Positions 16,618-24,513 of a DNA stretch of 26,459 nt are shown piece by piece. The notes below the pieces were generated by a model. It did not search any database and was not told the origin of the DNA. It was given only the letters and a program-made list of their open reading frames with translations. The stretch covers positions 1 to 26,459 of the forward strand of contig CAJUES010000002.1 in assembly GCA_910585765.1 (NCBI GenBank). The letters run 5' to 3'. Position numbers and translations under genes: made by a program. Numbering within the stretch: position 1 is the first letter of the stretch; the number at the start of each line of letters is the position of its first letter. The DNA comes from an uncultured Lachnospiraceae bacterium. Its GTDB lineage: Bacteria > Bacillota > Clostridia > Lachnospirales > Lachnospiraceae.

Positions 16618-17882
16618 TATACAGGCAGGGGTTAAAGGTCATGGAATATCTGCATGCGGCGCTTCTTTTCTCGATGTTTGTCCCGCTGGTCTACGCGGTG
16701 ACAGCGTGGTCGGATCCCGCGGGGACCGGGGTGCTGTATGTCAAGTGTTTCCTGATCGCAGTACCCGTCATCGTCACGGAGCGTGCCGCAAAGCGGGTCA
16801 AAAGCGTTGTCCTCTATTTTGCGGTGAGCGCGCTGCTGCTCGCGGGGACAGGCGCTGTCACCGGACTGATCGCATACGTTACAGGCGGGCGGGGACGCTT
16901 TGAGGCATACGGGATCTGCTATTGCGTCATGATGGCTGCGGAGACGGTTTTTATCATAATCAGGCGGTTTGCGGACAGGGTGAGTGCGGCGAAACGGATG
17001 CGGGAGGAGCCGCTTGCAGCCAGGCTGGTGAGCTTTCTGGATCATCCGGCACTGTCCCTTGTGTGGTATTTCGTCGTGTTTTATGTGCTTGGAGTCTGCC
17101 TGAATGCAAAGCCGCTGTGCGACATCGCCTTTTACAGTGCGGTCGTGTACACGTTTCTCGCACTGGTGTACGAATATTTTGTGGAGACGAGGGCATATCT
17201 GGAGATGAACAAACGCACGAAAGGGATTCCCAGGCGGCGTCTGTACGGGGTGAGTTTTTCGATGCTCCTTCTGTTTTCCCTGCTTCTGCTTGCAGGGATG
17301 TTGCCCTCGGTCCTTCTGGCAGGTCAGAGGCAGTATACGGATATCCGGGAGTGGTTTGACGGTATAGCGCCCGCCCCGTTTGAGTATGAGCGCGGTCCGG
17401 ATTTTCAGATGCCTGCGGCGGGAGGGGGCAGCTGGATGGAGATCCTGAATGACGGGGAGCCCGCGCCGGAGCCCTCAAAGCTTGCGGTTGCGCTGCTTTG
17501 GGGATTAGGAGCCGCATGTGCGCTTGTCTTTTTGTACGGCGTCTTTCTGGTGATCCGGCAGATACTCCGGGATTTCCGGAACAGCCGGGATGAGAATGGC
17601 GACATCGTCGAGGAGATCGGGGATGACCAGATTCCGCAGCGCAGGGAAGTCCTTTTAGATAGGAAAGGACGGCGCGGCGCGGAGAGCGAGGCGGAGCGCA
17701 TCCGGCGCAGATACCGAAGGACGATACGGCGCCATCGGAAAGAAAGACCAGAACCGTACGAATCCCCGGCGGAGATCGAGGAGAATGCCGGACTGAAAAA
17801 TGACGGGCAGATGCGGCACCTCCACAGGGAGTACGAGGAAGCGCGCTATGGCGATCTGCGCGGCTCATCCAGGAAAATTTAA
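16614..17882 (+). CDS. Polytopic membrane protein with DUF4129-like tail (MoxR/DUF58 cluster)
   Basis: About 422 aa. The start is GTG 16614, which overlaps the DUF58 stop (GTGA) and has an almost perfect AAAGGAGGTG ribosome site 8 nt upstream. About eight membrane helices can be seen (near 11-29, 39-55, 63-90, 100-117, 145-162, 170-190, 210-235 and 290-315). A basic cytoplasmic tail follows with RRRYRRTIRRHRK and a final LHREYEEARYG, the pattern of the DUF4129 region in transglutaminase-like proteins of MoxR clusters. No transglutaminase Cys-His-Asp domain is present between the last helices, where it is usually found; only ~55 residues occupy that place. It could be a natural short paralogue. 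The function is not known. Confidence 0.8.
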   Translation: MIYRQGLKVMEYLHAALLFSMFVPLVYAVTAWSDPAGTGVLYVKCFLIAVPVIVTERAAKRVKSVVLYFAVSALLLAGTGAVTGLIAYVTGGRGRFEAYGICYCVMMAAETVFIIIRRFADRVSAAKRMREEPLAARLVSFLDHPALSLVWYFVVFYVLGVCLNAKPLCDIAFYSAVVYTFLALVYEYFVETRAYLEMNKRTKGIPRRRLYGVSFSMLLLFSLLLLAGMLPSVLLAGQRQYTDIREWFDGIAPAPFEYERGPDFQMPAAGGGSWMEILNDGEPAPEPSKLAVALLWGLGAACALVFLYGVFLVIRQILRDFRNSRDENGDIVEEIGDDQIPQRREVLLDRKGRRGAESEAERIRRRYRRTIRRHRKERPEPYESPAEIEENAGLKNDGQMRHLHREYEEARYGDLRGSSRKI

Positions 17883-17900
17883 GAATATCCGATGAATGAC

Positions 17901-17929
17901 TTGCACAAAACCCGAAATTAGATTAATAT
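17901..17929 (+). promoter_or_regulatory. Probable promoter of the replication-initiator-like gene
   Basis: TTGCAC at 17901-17906 and TAATAT at 17924-17929, 17 bp apart. Downstream in the leader is an inverted repeat GGTGAC-N9-GTCACC (18007-18027), a possible operator. No tandem iterons are visible in 17883-18074. Confidence 0.55.
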
Positions 17930-18074
17930 AGCAATTATACAACAAAATTTTACCGGATAAATGTGATACAGATCATCGCAGGCATGCTTTTCACGGCATC
18001 GGACGAGGTGACGGCAGCAATGTCACCGCGGGGATCCGGCAGACAGCGTGCAGGGCTGCGAGAGAGGTTATGGA

Positions 18075-19163
18075 ATGAATCGTAAGAAAAAAAGAGGTGG
18101 GACTGAGGTGGCATTCCGGCCCCAGACCATTATTGAGGCAAGGTACGATCTTGACAGAAGGCAGAATGATATCCTCGACATCCTGCTTGGGATTGTCGGC
18201 GAGGGGGATGACACGGAAGAAAATACCCGCTACGAGATCAACATCGGTGATGTGAAGCACCTGTACAATCTGCAGGACGAATCCAATGCCTACAATTATC
18301 TGCAGAAGGCGGTGAAAAAGTTCGAGGGGCTCGGCTTCCGCCTGAAGGAGGACGAGGGGACGGACATCTACTATCCCTGGTTCAGCAAGATCAAGTACCA
18401 GAAAAAGCGCGGGGATGAGGGCAGGAGCAAGATCGTGCTCGACCTTCACCCGGAGGTTAAGGAGATGATCATGTCCGCGAAACAGGGGGCGTATTACAGG
18501 ATCGAATATCCATTGAACCTCACCAAGAAGTACTCAAAGCGCCTTTACTATCTGCTGAAAGACAAGGAGACCTTCAACGGCGGCGTGTTCGTGGTCGCCT
18601 TCGACGAGCTGCGCAAGATGATGAAGATACCGGACTCATACGCGAACGGGAACGTCAAGCGGGAGATCCTCGACAAACCCTACGAGGAGATCAACGGAAA
18701 CACGGACATCGCTTTCGAGTATGAACTGATCCACGAGAAGCTGCCGAGCGGACAGACCGGGATAAGCGCCGTGCGTTTCAAGGTTACGCGGGTGAAGCGG
18801 AACCGCACCATCGTCGAGTATGAGACCATAGAGCAGAACGGCGAGTCCGTCATCGCCACACAGGATGAGCAGGAGGTGATCGACCTCTTTGCATGCAGTC
18901 TCAAGGAGGCAAAGGATATCCTGCGCACTGCGAAGGCAAACGACCGCACACATGAGCAGCTGGTTGAGATCCTGTCGTATACGCTCAAAAAGCAGGTCGA
19001 GAACAAAGTGGGGTATGCGCTCACGATCCTGAAAAACGGGTACAACGAACCGACAAGGCTTGGCGGGAACAGGACCGGATCCGCGTGGAACAACAAGGAT
19101 CTGGACACGGCTTACAGGCAGATGGACTTTGCGGATCTGGAGAAACAGATCCTGTCGAACTAG
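18075..19163 (+). CDS. Rep_3 family replication initiator-like protein
   Basis: 362 aa from ATG 18075, with GAGAGG about 8 nt upstream; ATG 18070 is in another frame and stops at once. It has the twin winged-helix pattern of plasmid RepB/Rep_3 initiators. The first half holds YLQKAVKKFEGLGF and a WFSKIKYQKKRG strand. Then come YSKRLYYLLKDKE, the second HTH FDELRKMMKIPDSYANGNVK, and ILDKPYEEINGNTDIAFEYE. The end has the usual helical tail with VGYALTILKNGYNEP. Family members bind iterons to start plasmid replication. Here no parA/parB, mobilisation gene or iteron array is seen, so it may be a chromosomally domesticated copy or a relic of an integrated element. It may be co-transcribed with the ABC gene 74 nt downstream. 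Confidence 0.85.
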   Translation: MNRKKKRGGTEVAFRPQTIIEARYDLDRRQNDILDILLGIVGEGDDTEENTRYEINIGDVKHLYNLQDESNAYNYLQKAVKKFEGLGFRLKEDEGTDIYYPWFSKIKYQKKRGDEGRSKIVLDLHPEVKEMIMSAKQGAYYRIEYPLNLTKKYSKRLYYLLKDKETFNGGVFVVAFDELRKMMKIPDSYANGNVKREILDKPYEEINGNTDIAFEYELIHEKLPSGQTGISAVRFKVTRVKRNRTIVEYETIEQNGESVIATQDEQEVIDLFACSLKEAKDILRTAKANDRTHEQLVEILSYTLKKQVENKVGYALTILKNGYNEPTRLGGNRTGSAWNNKDLDTAYRQMDFADLEKQILSN

Positions 19164-19237
19164 GAGAATGCAGCCGGCCTTGTCCGCAGTCTTCTGGAAT
19201 GTGATCGCGGGATGCGCGAGGGAGTGGAGGCTATAAG

Positions 19238-19915
19238 GTGGAGCGCTTACAGGCAGTGGACATTGCAAGTTCATATGGAAAGAAGAAGGTGCTCTGCGGA
19301 GTGAACATCACGGCGGATGCAGGGCAGTGTGTCGGCATCGTGGGGACAAACGGATGCGGCAAGTCGACACTTTTGAACATCCTCGCCGGATTGCGGAAAG
19401 CGGACGGGGGGGAAATCTATTTTGACGGAAACCGCGCGCAGGGCAGGCAGCTTTTTATCCGCTATGCGGGGTATGTACCGCAGGAGAGCAGCCTGATACC
19501 GGAGCTGAGCGTGATGGATAATCTGCGGCTGTGGTATACGGATGCGGCGATGCTTGGACAATCGCTCGAACAGGGATTTCTCAAGGCGCTCGGTGTCGAC
19601 AGGATGTGTCGTCTGAGGGCAGGAAAACTCTCGGGCGGTATGAAGAAGCGTGTGAGCATCGGCTGCGCGCTTGCGGGAGATCCGCCGATCCTGCTGTTGG
19701 ATGAGCCGGATGCGGCGCTGGATCTGCCCGGAAAGGCAGATATCAGAAGGTATCTCGCCATGTATAAGCAGATGGGGGGAACAGTGCTTCTCGCCACGCA
19801 CGATGAGATCGATCTGGATCTGTGTGACAGGGTCTTTGCCCTGAACAGGGGTGTGAGCAGGGAGATCGACAGAAATTTGCGGGGGGAAGCGCTGCTGAAT
19901 CAGATAAAGGAGTAG
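19238..19915 (+). CDS. ABC transporter ATP-binding protein
   Basis: 225 aa from GTG 19238, with a GGAGG ribosome site about 6 nt upstream. It is a stand-alone ATPase with Walker A GTNGCGKST (36-44), Q-loop Q82, signature LSGGM (131-135), Walker B ILLLDE (151-156), D-loop ALD, and switch H188. The short length and the partner permease gene two positions on (ABC-2 type) fit an exporter of the drug, polysaccharide or peptide class. The signature is LSGGMKKR, common among ABC-2 type ATPases. The next gene starts 6 nt after its stop, so this is a three-gene operon. Confidence 0.93.
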   Translation: MERLQAVDIASSYGKKKVLCGVNITADAGQCVGIVGTNGCGKSTLLNILAGLRKADGGEIYFDGNRAQGRQLFIRYAGYVPQESSLIPELSVMDNLRLWYTDAAMLGQSLEQGFLKALGVDRMCRLRAGKLSGGMKKRVSIGCALAGDPPILLLDEPDAALDLPGKADIRRYLAMYKQMGGTVLLATHDEIDLDLCDRVFALNRGVSREIDRNLRGEALLNQIKE

Positions 19916-19921
19916 AGTGAA

Positions 19922-21766
19922 GTGGAAGAAAATAACAGATTTGAGACAAACACAGACGGTTCTGCCAGCGGGAGCGTGCTGTACAACACAGAACCGCAGC
20001 CACAGGCGGCAGAAAGCGGATCCTCGTCCGTGTACGGTGCAGCGTCGTCGTCTCCGGTACAGCTGACGAAACCGTCGGAGCCGGGGCCGGGCGCAGTGCC
20101 GGTGCAGCTGGCGAAACCGTCGGAGCCGCAGCCGGGCGCAGCGCAGACAGAGCCGCAGCCGGGACAGTTCGGGCAGCCCGGTTATTACGGTCAGCCGGGG
20201 CAGGGTGCGATGGGCGGCGGACCGATGCAGGTTTCGCCGCCCGTTCAGGGGGCACCGGCGGGAAGGCCCGGGAAGAACAAGGCAGGTCTTGTCGTCGGCA
20301 TCCTCTGCGCGGCGGCTGTGGTCATCTTTATCGGGATCGGCGTTCTGGTATCGAAGTCGTTACTGGGCGGCGGTCCAAAGAGGCAGCTCGCAAAGGGGTT
20401 TGCGAACATGGCAAAGGAGATGGCGGCGTACCAGAGTTCGGTCGCCGAGGATATCGGTCTTGTCGAACTGAACAAGTTAAAGGACACGAAACCGATGCGG
20501 ACCAACATCGACGTATCTTTTACGGATCCCAACGCGACAGGCAGCATCAACAGTGTTGATCTCGGGGTGGACGCGGTCACGGACTACAGGGAAAAGATGG
20601 CGGAATTTGACGTGAGTCTGGGCACGTACGGGATCGATATGCAGATCGGGAGCATCACCGCGGCGGACAACACACTGTATGTGAGTGTTCCACTCCTGTT
20701 TCATGATGAGGTGTACAGTCTTGACCTGACCAATCTGGGGAGGGATTTCAACAACTCCGCATGGTCATCCCTGATGGAGGAGAAGCTCCCGGAGGATTAT
20801 GCCCTGACGCTGTTTTGCGACAGAAAGATGTCGGACAGCACCGGGGAGGGCGCGGAGAGCAGATTTCTTGAGATCCTCAACGAGCACGGCGGCGTGACAG
20901 AGGAATCCGTGCAGTATGAGACGATCCGGCAAAAGCGCGAGTTCGTGTTGGGCGGCACATCCGTCGAGTGCGGCGGCGTGCGTGTCACGATAGACAAAGA
21001 TGCTTACAATGAAACAATGGAAAATATGAAGGAAGCTTTCCTGGCGAGCGACATTTACAAAACGATCATGGAGCAGTATCAGACGACATACATCGACGAC
21101 TTTGACGAGTTCAAGGATGACATGGACTATGTGATCGAGCAGGCGTTTGCATTGCGGCTTGAGCAGGACTTCGTGTTGGATTACTATCTCGACAGGAAGG
21201 GGCGGATCGTCAACATCTCGACGCCTGCGGACATAGCAGTGTCCGCCAGGGATATCGACATTGAGTCCATCGCGGTCGACATTGACTTTTTGGGCAGTCA
21301 GCGCGCGATGGATGTCATCGAGGGCGGGATCTACATGCAGTCCGGCGATGAGATTTTGTATTTGGGGATATCGAGGAACGCGGCCATCACGGAGGATCAT
21401 TACAGTGAGGATCTGGCACTGAGCATACAGGACAGCAGCAGCGATGACGAGGTCACGTTCTGGTATACAAATGACTGGGGATATAACGACCAGACCTTTG
21501 ATATGAAGATGAAGATCGAGGCGCCCGGCACAAGTATGGAGATCAGGGCGGATGGCGCTTACAGGGACATAGTGAAGGGTGAGGGCTACACGTTCTGGCT
21601 GAATCATGGCGCGCTGACGATCGACGGTGAGGATTATCTGCTGATGACAGGTTCCATCGAGACAGGGCCTGCGGACACGACGATCGAGGTGCCCGAAAAT
21701 GCGACCAATGTCCTCGAGATGAGTGAATCGGATATTGCCGGTCTGCTGTACGGCGGATTATTTTAG
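19922..21766 (+). CDS. Single-pass membrane protein with Pro/Gln/Gly-rich N-terminus (DUF6583-like)
   Basis: 614 aa from GTG 19922, with AAAGGAG 9 nt upstream. Residues 1-~115 are low-complexity and rich in Pro, Gln, Gly, Ser and Ala, including a 15-residue tandem repeat (VQL-KPSEP-type). One membrane helix (about 121-147, GLVVGILCAAAVVIFIGIGV) is followed by a ~460-residue acidic, beta-rich domain that should lie outside the cell. With no signal peptide before it, the Pro-rich head is cytoplasmic. The outer domain resembles proteins annotated DUF6583 in Clostridia (from memory, unverified). It lies between the ATPase and the permease of an ABC-2 system, so it may be an accessory or client of that exporter. 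The function is unknown. Confidence 0.8.
   Translation: MEENNRFETNTDGSASGSVLYNTEPQPQAAESGSSSVYGAASSSPVQLTKPSEPGPGAVPVQLAKPSEPQPGAAQTEPQPGQFGQPGYYGQPGQGAMGGGPMQVSPPVQGAPAGRPGKNKAGLVVGILCAAAVVIFIGIGVLVSKSLLGGGPKRQLAKGFANMAKEMAAYQSSVAEDIGLVELNKLKDTKPMRTNIDVSFTDPNATGSINSVDLGVDAVTDYREKMAEFDVSLGTYGIDMQIGSITAADNTLYVSVPLLFHDEVYSLDLTNLGRDFNNSAWSSLMEEKLPEDYALTLFCDRKMSDSTGEGAESRFLEILNEHGGVTEESVQYETIRQKREFVLGGTSVECGGVRVTIDKDAYNETMENMKEAFLASDIYKTIMEQYQTTYIDDFDEFKDDMDYVIEQAFALRLEQDFVLDYYLDRKGRIVNISTPADIAVSARDIDIESIAVDIDFLGSQRAMDVIEGGIYMQSGDEILYLGISRNAAITEDHYSEDLALSIQDSSSDDEVTFWYTNDWGYNDQTFDMKMKIEAPGTSMEIRADGAYRDIVKGEGYTFWLNHGALTIDGEDYLLMTGSIETGPADTTIEVPENATNVLEMSESDIAGLLYGGLF
20057..20146 (+). repeat. Two 45-bp in-frame tandem repeats in the Pro-rich head
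   Basis: Units 20057-20101 and 20102-20146 encode VQLTKPSEPGPGAVP and VQLAKPSEPQPGAAQ. They are near-identical at DNA level, so recent slippage is likely. A shorter related piece (TEPQPGQ) follows. Confidence 0.8.
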
Positions 21767-21775
21767 ATGAATTAG

Positions 21776-23902
21776 ATGAATATGAGTAAAACAGGGATCT
21801 GGTTACAAATGGAATACAAGAGGGCAGCTGTCATGCTGCCCTCAATTTTAAAAAGGGCGATGATGTTGGCGGCTGTGTGCCTGGCGGCTGCAGGTGTGGC
21901 TGTTTTTTGTGCCGTTGTCGTGCAGGGAGACCGGGATGAGGGGAGCAGGCTCCGGGTTGGCTACACGGCAAAGGCGGATCCGCTGACCGATCTGGCAGTC
22001 TCCTATATACAGAATATTGAGTCAATCAGGAGCCTCTGCAGCCTCGAGGCTGTCACGGAGCAGGAGGGCAGGCGGCTTTTGGAAAGCGGGGAACTGTCGG
22101 CGCTGATCGTCCTGCCCGAGGATGTGGTCAATGAGATCCTTTCGGGAAGCAACACGCCCGCCGTGCTGTACCTGCCGGAGCGACACAGCGGTGCTGCGCC
22201 CGGCGGCGGTCCGGGTGCGTTGGGCAGTGTGTTCTTTGAGGAGATCGCGTCGGCGGGCATGGGGATGCTGGCGACAGCGCAGGCGGAGATCTATGCGTCC
22301 GACGCCGTCCTGCATATGTTGTCGTCGGAATACGCACCGGAATCCATGTATGACGACATCAACCGTTTCAATCTGCAGATGGCTGCCGGCAGGGAAAAGC
22401 TGTTTCGGACGAGGACGCTTTCACTGACAGAAAATGACACGTATGTCGTTTATTTCGGGAGCGCGCTGTTCACGGTGTACATGCTGGCTGCGGGGCTCTT
22501 TTTCGGCAAGTACTGCAAGCGGAGCAGCCTGCAGCAGACGATGGCGGACAGGCGTGTCGGCGTGTGTTATGCGGCACAGCTTTTAGCCAGATGTCTGGCG
22601 GGCAGCGTCTTGATGGCGGCAGCTCTGCTGCTGCCGTTTCTGGCGGTGTTTGTCCTGAACCGGATACCGCGTGCAGACAGTGTGCTGGCAGATCCGATCG
22701 CGATCGCGGTGACGTGGCAGGGGATAGCGAGCCTGTTTTTGATCACAGGGTTTATGACCGTGTACTTCATGATGATATACCAGATCGTTGAGAAGCGCGA
22801 GTCGGCGCTGGTGGTGACAGGGATTCTGGCGGTGCTCCAGGCATATCTGTCCGGCTGCCTGATCCCCACGGTGCTGCTGCCGGATGTAGCGGCGGCGGTC
22901 GGGGCGTTTCTTCCGGCGTCGATGGTCAAAAGAGGGTTTACCATATTGCTCACGGGCGATGTGCAGTCGTTTCCCTATGTGGTGACGGGACTTTGCGTGT
23001 GGGGACTGTGCCTGTTTCTCGGGACGGTGGTGTCCATGCGCGCCGGGGAGCGGGACAGGACGGCGGCAGGCGCAGCCGAAGGGGCGGCGGGGATCTGTGT
23101 GCCCCCGCTTGCCATGGTGATGCTTCGGCGCCTCCTGCGCCGGAAAAGCATGTGGATCAGCCTCGGCGCGATCGTCGTTTTGTCCGCTGTGATCACGGAG
23201 GCAGAACAGCGCTCAAAAGTGCAGGTCAGGGCGGCTGTCTATGACGAGTCCGGGGATTATGAGGCACTGCTGGAAGCGCGTGACGGTCTGATCTCGTTTG
23301 AGCGGTACGGGAGCGAGGAGGCAGTCCGGAGTGCGGTGCTCAAGGGGGATGCCGAGTGCGGGTATGTCCTTCCCGCGACCCTGGCAGCGGATATGGCTGC
23401 CGCACGTGCGGACAGAAAGATCCTCGTCTACCAGGCTGCGGATGCTGTGGCAGTGCCTGTCGTGAACGAGATCCTGTTTGAGCGGATCTTCAGGCAGGTC
23501 TCACTGGAATGGTTTGAGGACTACATCGCACACAGCGATGCATTGAAGAGAACGGGAGAGAGCGATGCGCGTCTGCGTGAGATCGCAAGCGACTGTTTTG
23601 ACAGGGAACTTCTGGCAGGCACAACATTTCGGTTTGAGATCAGGCGCCTCGAGACGCAGGACAAGACCGGCAGCGGTGCAGATCAGGAAAAGAGGATCAT
23701 ATACCCCGCGAAGCTGGTCGCTGCCCTTGCGGTGATCCTGTGCGCCCTGCAGGGGATCCTGCAGGTGGCGGGCGATATCAGGGAGCACAACTTTTATAAA
23801 AGAAACAGACTGACAGCATCAGCGCTGACATTGCTGCTGCCGATCCTTCTGGGCGTGCTGTGCGCTGTTTTGATCCTGTACCGACATGCGGCACCGACAT
23901 GA
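21776..23902 (+). CDS. ABC-2 type permease with internal duplication
   Basis: 708 aa, starting at ATG 21776 (or ATG 21782); the ribosome site is weak, suggesting coupling to the gene ending 9 nt upstream. The first half is a full ABC2_membrane_3/YhgE-like unit: TM at 29-49, a large outer domain (50-220), then about five helices (222-245, 266-294, 316-338, 345-380, 401-422). A second unit starts near 455 (RRLLRRKSMWISLGAIVVL), with TM 460-474, a second outer domain (VQVRAAVYDESGDYEALL onward), and only two terminal helices (647-666, 684-702). The two outer domains share the same pattern: a strand, a helix, then a VLPEDV / VLPATL turn. It presumably works with the 225-aa ATPase. Cargo is unknown. 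Confidence 0.85.
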   Translation: MNMSKTGIWLQMEYKRAAVMLPSILKRAMMLAAVCLAAAGVAVFCAVVVQGDRDEGSRLRVGYTAKADPLTDLAVSYIQNIESIRSLCSLEAVTEQEGRRLLESGELSALIVLPEDVVNEILSGSNTPAVLYLPERHSGAAPGGGPGALGSVFFEEIASAGMGMLATAQAEIYASDAVLHMLSSEYAPESMYDDINRFNLQMAAGREKLFRTRTLSLTENDTYVVYFGSALFTVYMLAAGLFFGKYCKRSSLQQTMADRRVGVCYAAQLLARCLAGSVLMAAALLLPFLAVFVLNRIPRADSVLADPIAIAVTWQGIASLFLITGFMTVYFMMIYQIVEKRESALVVTGILAVLQAYLSGCLIPTVLLPDVAAAVGAFLPASMVKRGFTILLTGDVQSFPYVVTGLCVWGLCLFLGTVVSMRAGERDRTAAGAAEGAAGICVPPLAMVMLRRLLRRKSMWISLGAIVVLSAVITEAEQRSKVQVRAAVYDESGDYEALLEARDGLISFERYGSEEAVRSAVLKGDAECGYVLPATLAADMAAARADRKILVYQAADAVAVPVVNEILFERIFRQVSLEWFEDYIAHSDALKRTGESDARLREIASDCFDRELLAGTTFRFEIRRLETQDKTGSGADQEKRIIYPAKLVAALAVILCALQGILQVAGDIREHNFYKRNRLTASALTLLLPILLGVLCAVLILYRHAAPT

Positions 23903-23940
23903 TGAGTGAACAGTAACACACATGCATCCCGAAACGAAAT

Positions 23941-23967
23941 AAAACATACAAAACATACAAAACATAT
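23941..23967 (+). repeat. Three 9-bp A-rich direct repeats upstream of the isc promoter
   Basis: AAAACATAC, AAAACATAC and AAAACATAT follow each other without a gap and end at the first base of the -35. This could be an UP-type element or a protein-binding array. Confidence 0.7.
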
Positions 23968-23995
23968 TGACTTTCTAGGAAATGGGTGGTATAAA
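23967..23995 (+). promoter_or_regulatory. Promoter and candidate Rrf2 operator of the isc operon
   Basis: TTGACT at 23967-23972, 17 bp, TATAAA at 23990-23995. The spacer holds a small dyad, TTTC-TAG-GAAA (23972-23982), where an Rrf2/IscR-type regulator could block polymerase. The promoter is clear; the operator is inferred. Confidence 0.75.
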
Positions 23996-24041
23996 TGATT
24001 ATAGCCAGTATGATTGGCAATGAGGTGTTAGGAGGCTGTTT

Positions 24042-24476
24042 ATGACCATATCGACAAAGGGGCGCTATGCTTTGCGGATCATGCTGGATCTCGCAGACCA
24101 TATCGGAGAGACGACAAAGCTCAAGGATATCGCGTCCAGGCAGGAGATATCTGAGAAATATATGGAGCAGATCATCGCGGTGCTGAACAGGGCAGGATAT
24201 GTGCGGAGCATCCGCGGTGCACAGGGCGGGTATCAGCTCGTGAAGGCGCCGGCGGAATACACCGTCGGCATGATCCTCAGACTGACGGAAGGTGCGCTTG
24301 CGCCGGTCGAATGTCTGGCAGAGCACGCGGTTCCCTGCAGGCGCGTGGAGAAATGCGCGACTGTCGAGGTGTACAGGCGCATCTATGCGGCGGTGAACGA
24401 TGTCGTGGATGCGATGACACTGCAGGATCTGGTCGACATTGAGCAGGAGAAGTCTGCGGACAACAGTGAGATGTGA
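24042..24476 (+). CDS. iscR: Rrf2-family regulator (IscR-like)
   Basis: 144 aa, with GGAGG 6 nt before ATG 24042. It has the N-terminal winged helix MTISTKGRYALRIMLDLA and the SEKYMEQIIAVLNRAGYVRS recognition region, the wing RGAQGGYQL, then a dimerisation helix. Three cysteines, C91, C99 and C105, sit where IscR ligates a [2Fe-2S] cluster (C92, C98, C104 in E. coli), with slightly different spacing (C-x7-C-x5-C). It leads the IscS-NifU operon, so it most likely senses Fe-S status and represses its own operon. A CymR-like cysteine-metabolism role is the main alternative, but CymR lacks these cysteines. Confidence 0.9.
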   Translation: MTISTKGRYALRIMLDLADHIGETTKLKDIASRQEISEKYMEQIIAVLNRAGYVRSIRGAQGGYQLVKAPAEYTVGMILRLTEGALAPVECLAEHAVPCRRVEKCATVEVYRRIYAAVNDVVDAMTLQDLVDIEQEKSADNSEM

Positions 24477-24513
24477 GGAATCACGATTTTGGGAAAGCGA
24501 TGAGGAAAAGAAA

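Noticed and set aside
17883..18074. Iteron origin for the Rep_3-type protein
   Set aside because: No tandem repeats of 15-25 bp are visible; only a promoter and one short inverted repeat.
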